This document shows, one piece after another, positions 13,073 to 13,514 of a stretch of 13,514 nt of DNA. Both the position numbers and the translations under genes were made by a program. Under the pieces are notes generated by a model, which searched no databases, had not been told where the DNA came from, and saw only the letters and a list, made by a program, of their open reading frames with translations. Numbering within the stretch: the stretch's first letter is position 1; each line of letters opens with the position of its first letter. The stretch comes from Chloroflexota bacterium (GTDB lineage: Bacteria; Chloroflexota; Ktedonobacteria; Ktedonobacterales; Ktedonobacteraceae): positions 11,220 through 24,733 of the forward strand of contig VBJK01000487.1 of NCBI GenBank assembly GCA_005879655.1. The letters run 5' to 3'.

Positions 13073-13384
13073 TGATCGATAGCCTTCTAGTTCATGTTGT
13101 AGGCTCTCTACCCGTCTGAGTAAGTGCAGAATTACCTCAATACCTTCCACATTGACGCCTAGATCGTGTTGTAGGCGATGAGCACGGCGGAGCTGTACAA
13201 TATCCTCTGTGCTGTAGCGGCGCTCGCCGCCAACGTCCTCAATGCCTTGAATGACGCCAGCATCACAGAGTTGCTGTAATACCTGTACCTCTATCTGACA
13301 TGCAGCGATCGTTTCCTGTTCAGTGTAGTAAGTCGTAGTGTGGCTGTGTTGAAGAATAATACGCACTGGCCCTTTGTCTGGCAT
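13055..13384 (-). CDS. cbpM: MerR-like chaperone modulator (CbpM-type)
   Basis: A 109-residue MerR_2/CbpM-like protein. CbpM binds the J-domain of CbpA and restrains its work with DnaK; HspR-type relatives repress chaperone genes. The helix-turn-helix-like part spans about 20-60 (YYTEQETIAACQIEVQVLQQ, then GVIQGIEDVGGERRYSTEDI). It is followed by LRRAHRLQHDLGVNVEGIEV and LHLLRRVESLQHELE, the run that marks CbpM proteins. A GGGAGG site lies just before the ATG at 13384. The upstream gene, 17 bp away on the same strand, is a DnaJ/CbpA fragment, which fits the usual cbpA-cbpM operon. Whether it acts on protein or DNA is open. The last five residues mirror those of OtsB. Confidence 0.82.
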   Translation of the reverse strand: MPDKGPVRIILQHSHTTTYYTEQETIAACQIEVQVLQQLCDAGVIQGIEDVGGERRYSTEDIVQLRRAHRLQHDLGVNVEGIEVILHLLRRVESLQHELEGYRSVQKGQ

Positions 13385-13401
13385 GTAACGCCTCCCTCTG
13401 G

Positions 13402-13514
13402 TTAAGCTGTAGCACTTTCCTTAGTGTAGCCGGTGGAGCGAGCAAAAGCCTCAAAGAGCCGCCGTTGCTCGTCAGTGAGCCGTGTAGGCAGGACGACGCT
13501 GGTCTCTACATAAA
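13402..13514 (-). CDS. DnaJ/CbpA-type J-domain co-chaperone, C-terminal fragment
   Basis: A minus-strand frame enters from the right edge and ends at a TAA at 13402. The visible ~37 residues are YVETSVVLPTRLTDEQRRLF, then EAFARSTGYTKESATA. V-x-L-P-x-x-L-[ST]-x-E-Q-[RK]-x-L-[FL] is the usual C-terminal signature of DnaJ and CbpA substrate-binding regions. The 17-bp gap to the cbpM-like gene supports one operon. J-domain and glycine-rich or zinc parts lie outside the window, so DnaJ and CbpA cannot be told apart by sequence; the partner gene favours CbpA. Confidence 0.75.
   Translation of the reverse strand, partial: YVETSVVLPTRLTDEQRRLFEAFARSTGYTKESATA

Overview
The window reads as part of the chromosome of a free-living, spore- or filament-forming type of bacterium. 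My best guess is Chloroflexota, class Ktedonobacteria. The clues are moderate GC, a cytosolic-looking HtrA protease, a cbpA/dnaJ-cbpM pair, a heterocycloanthracin-like peptide cluster and several families of dispersed palindromic repeats. The taxonomy is inferred from gene style only, not from a marker gene.

Layout. At 1-883 the 3' end of an amidase is translationally coupled to a PIG-L/LmbE deacetylase and closed by a strong terminator. At 1032-3746 there is a regulatory-looking accessory block: a small unknown protein and a helix-turn-helix/TPR regulator on the minus strand, divergent from a two-gene plus-strand operon (an acidic coiled-coil protein and a Cys-rich putative zinc protein). 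At 3851-3944 lies the first copy of a long palindromic repeat. At 4073-5095 is a minus-strand HtrA-type serine protease.

The centre of interest is 5576-11934, a linear azole-containing peptide (LAP/TOMM, a RiPP class) cluster. It holds an 81-residue precursor whose last 25 residues are almost only Cys and Gly, an ocin-ThiF-like 'F protein' that should bind the leader peptide, a two-domain YcaO cyclodehydratase, and a two-domain SagB-type flavin dehydrogenase. Together they should bind the leader, cyclodehydrate the Cys residues to thiazolines and oxidise these to thiazoles. No transporter, leader protease or immunity gene is visible. The F protein seems frameshifted near its C-terminus. The YcaO protein ends early and has no proline-rich C-terminus.

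Three copies of a ~115-bp dispersed element lie in and beside this cluster. One is before the precursor, one is inside the ycaO reading frame (exactly 39 codons if a TA duplication is counted), and one starts 5 bp after the ycaO stop. At 11958-12063 is the second copy of the long palindrome. The end of the window has otsB (trehalose-6-phosphate phosphatase) facing a cbpM-like chaperone modulator gene and the 3' end of a dnaJ/cbpA gene. The convergent junction is a perfect 75-bp palindrome that includes the last codons of both genes, so both proteins end in VQKGQ.

No tRNA, rRNA, CRISPR array, complete insertion sequence or origin was seen.
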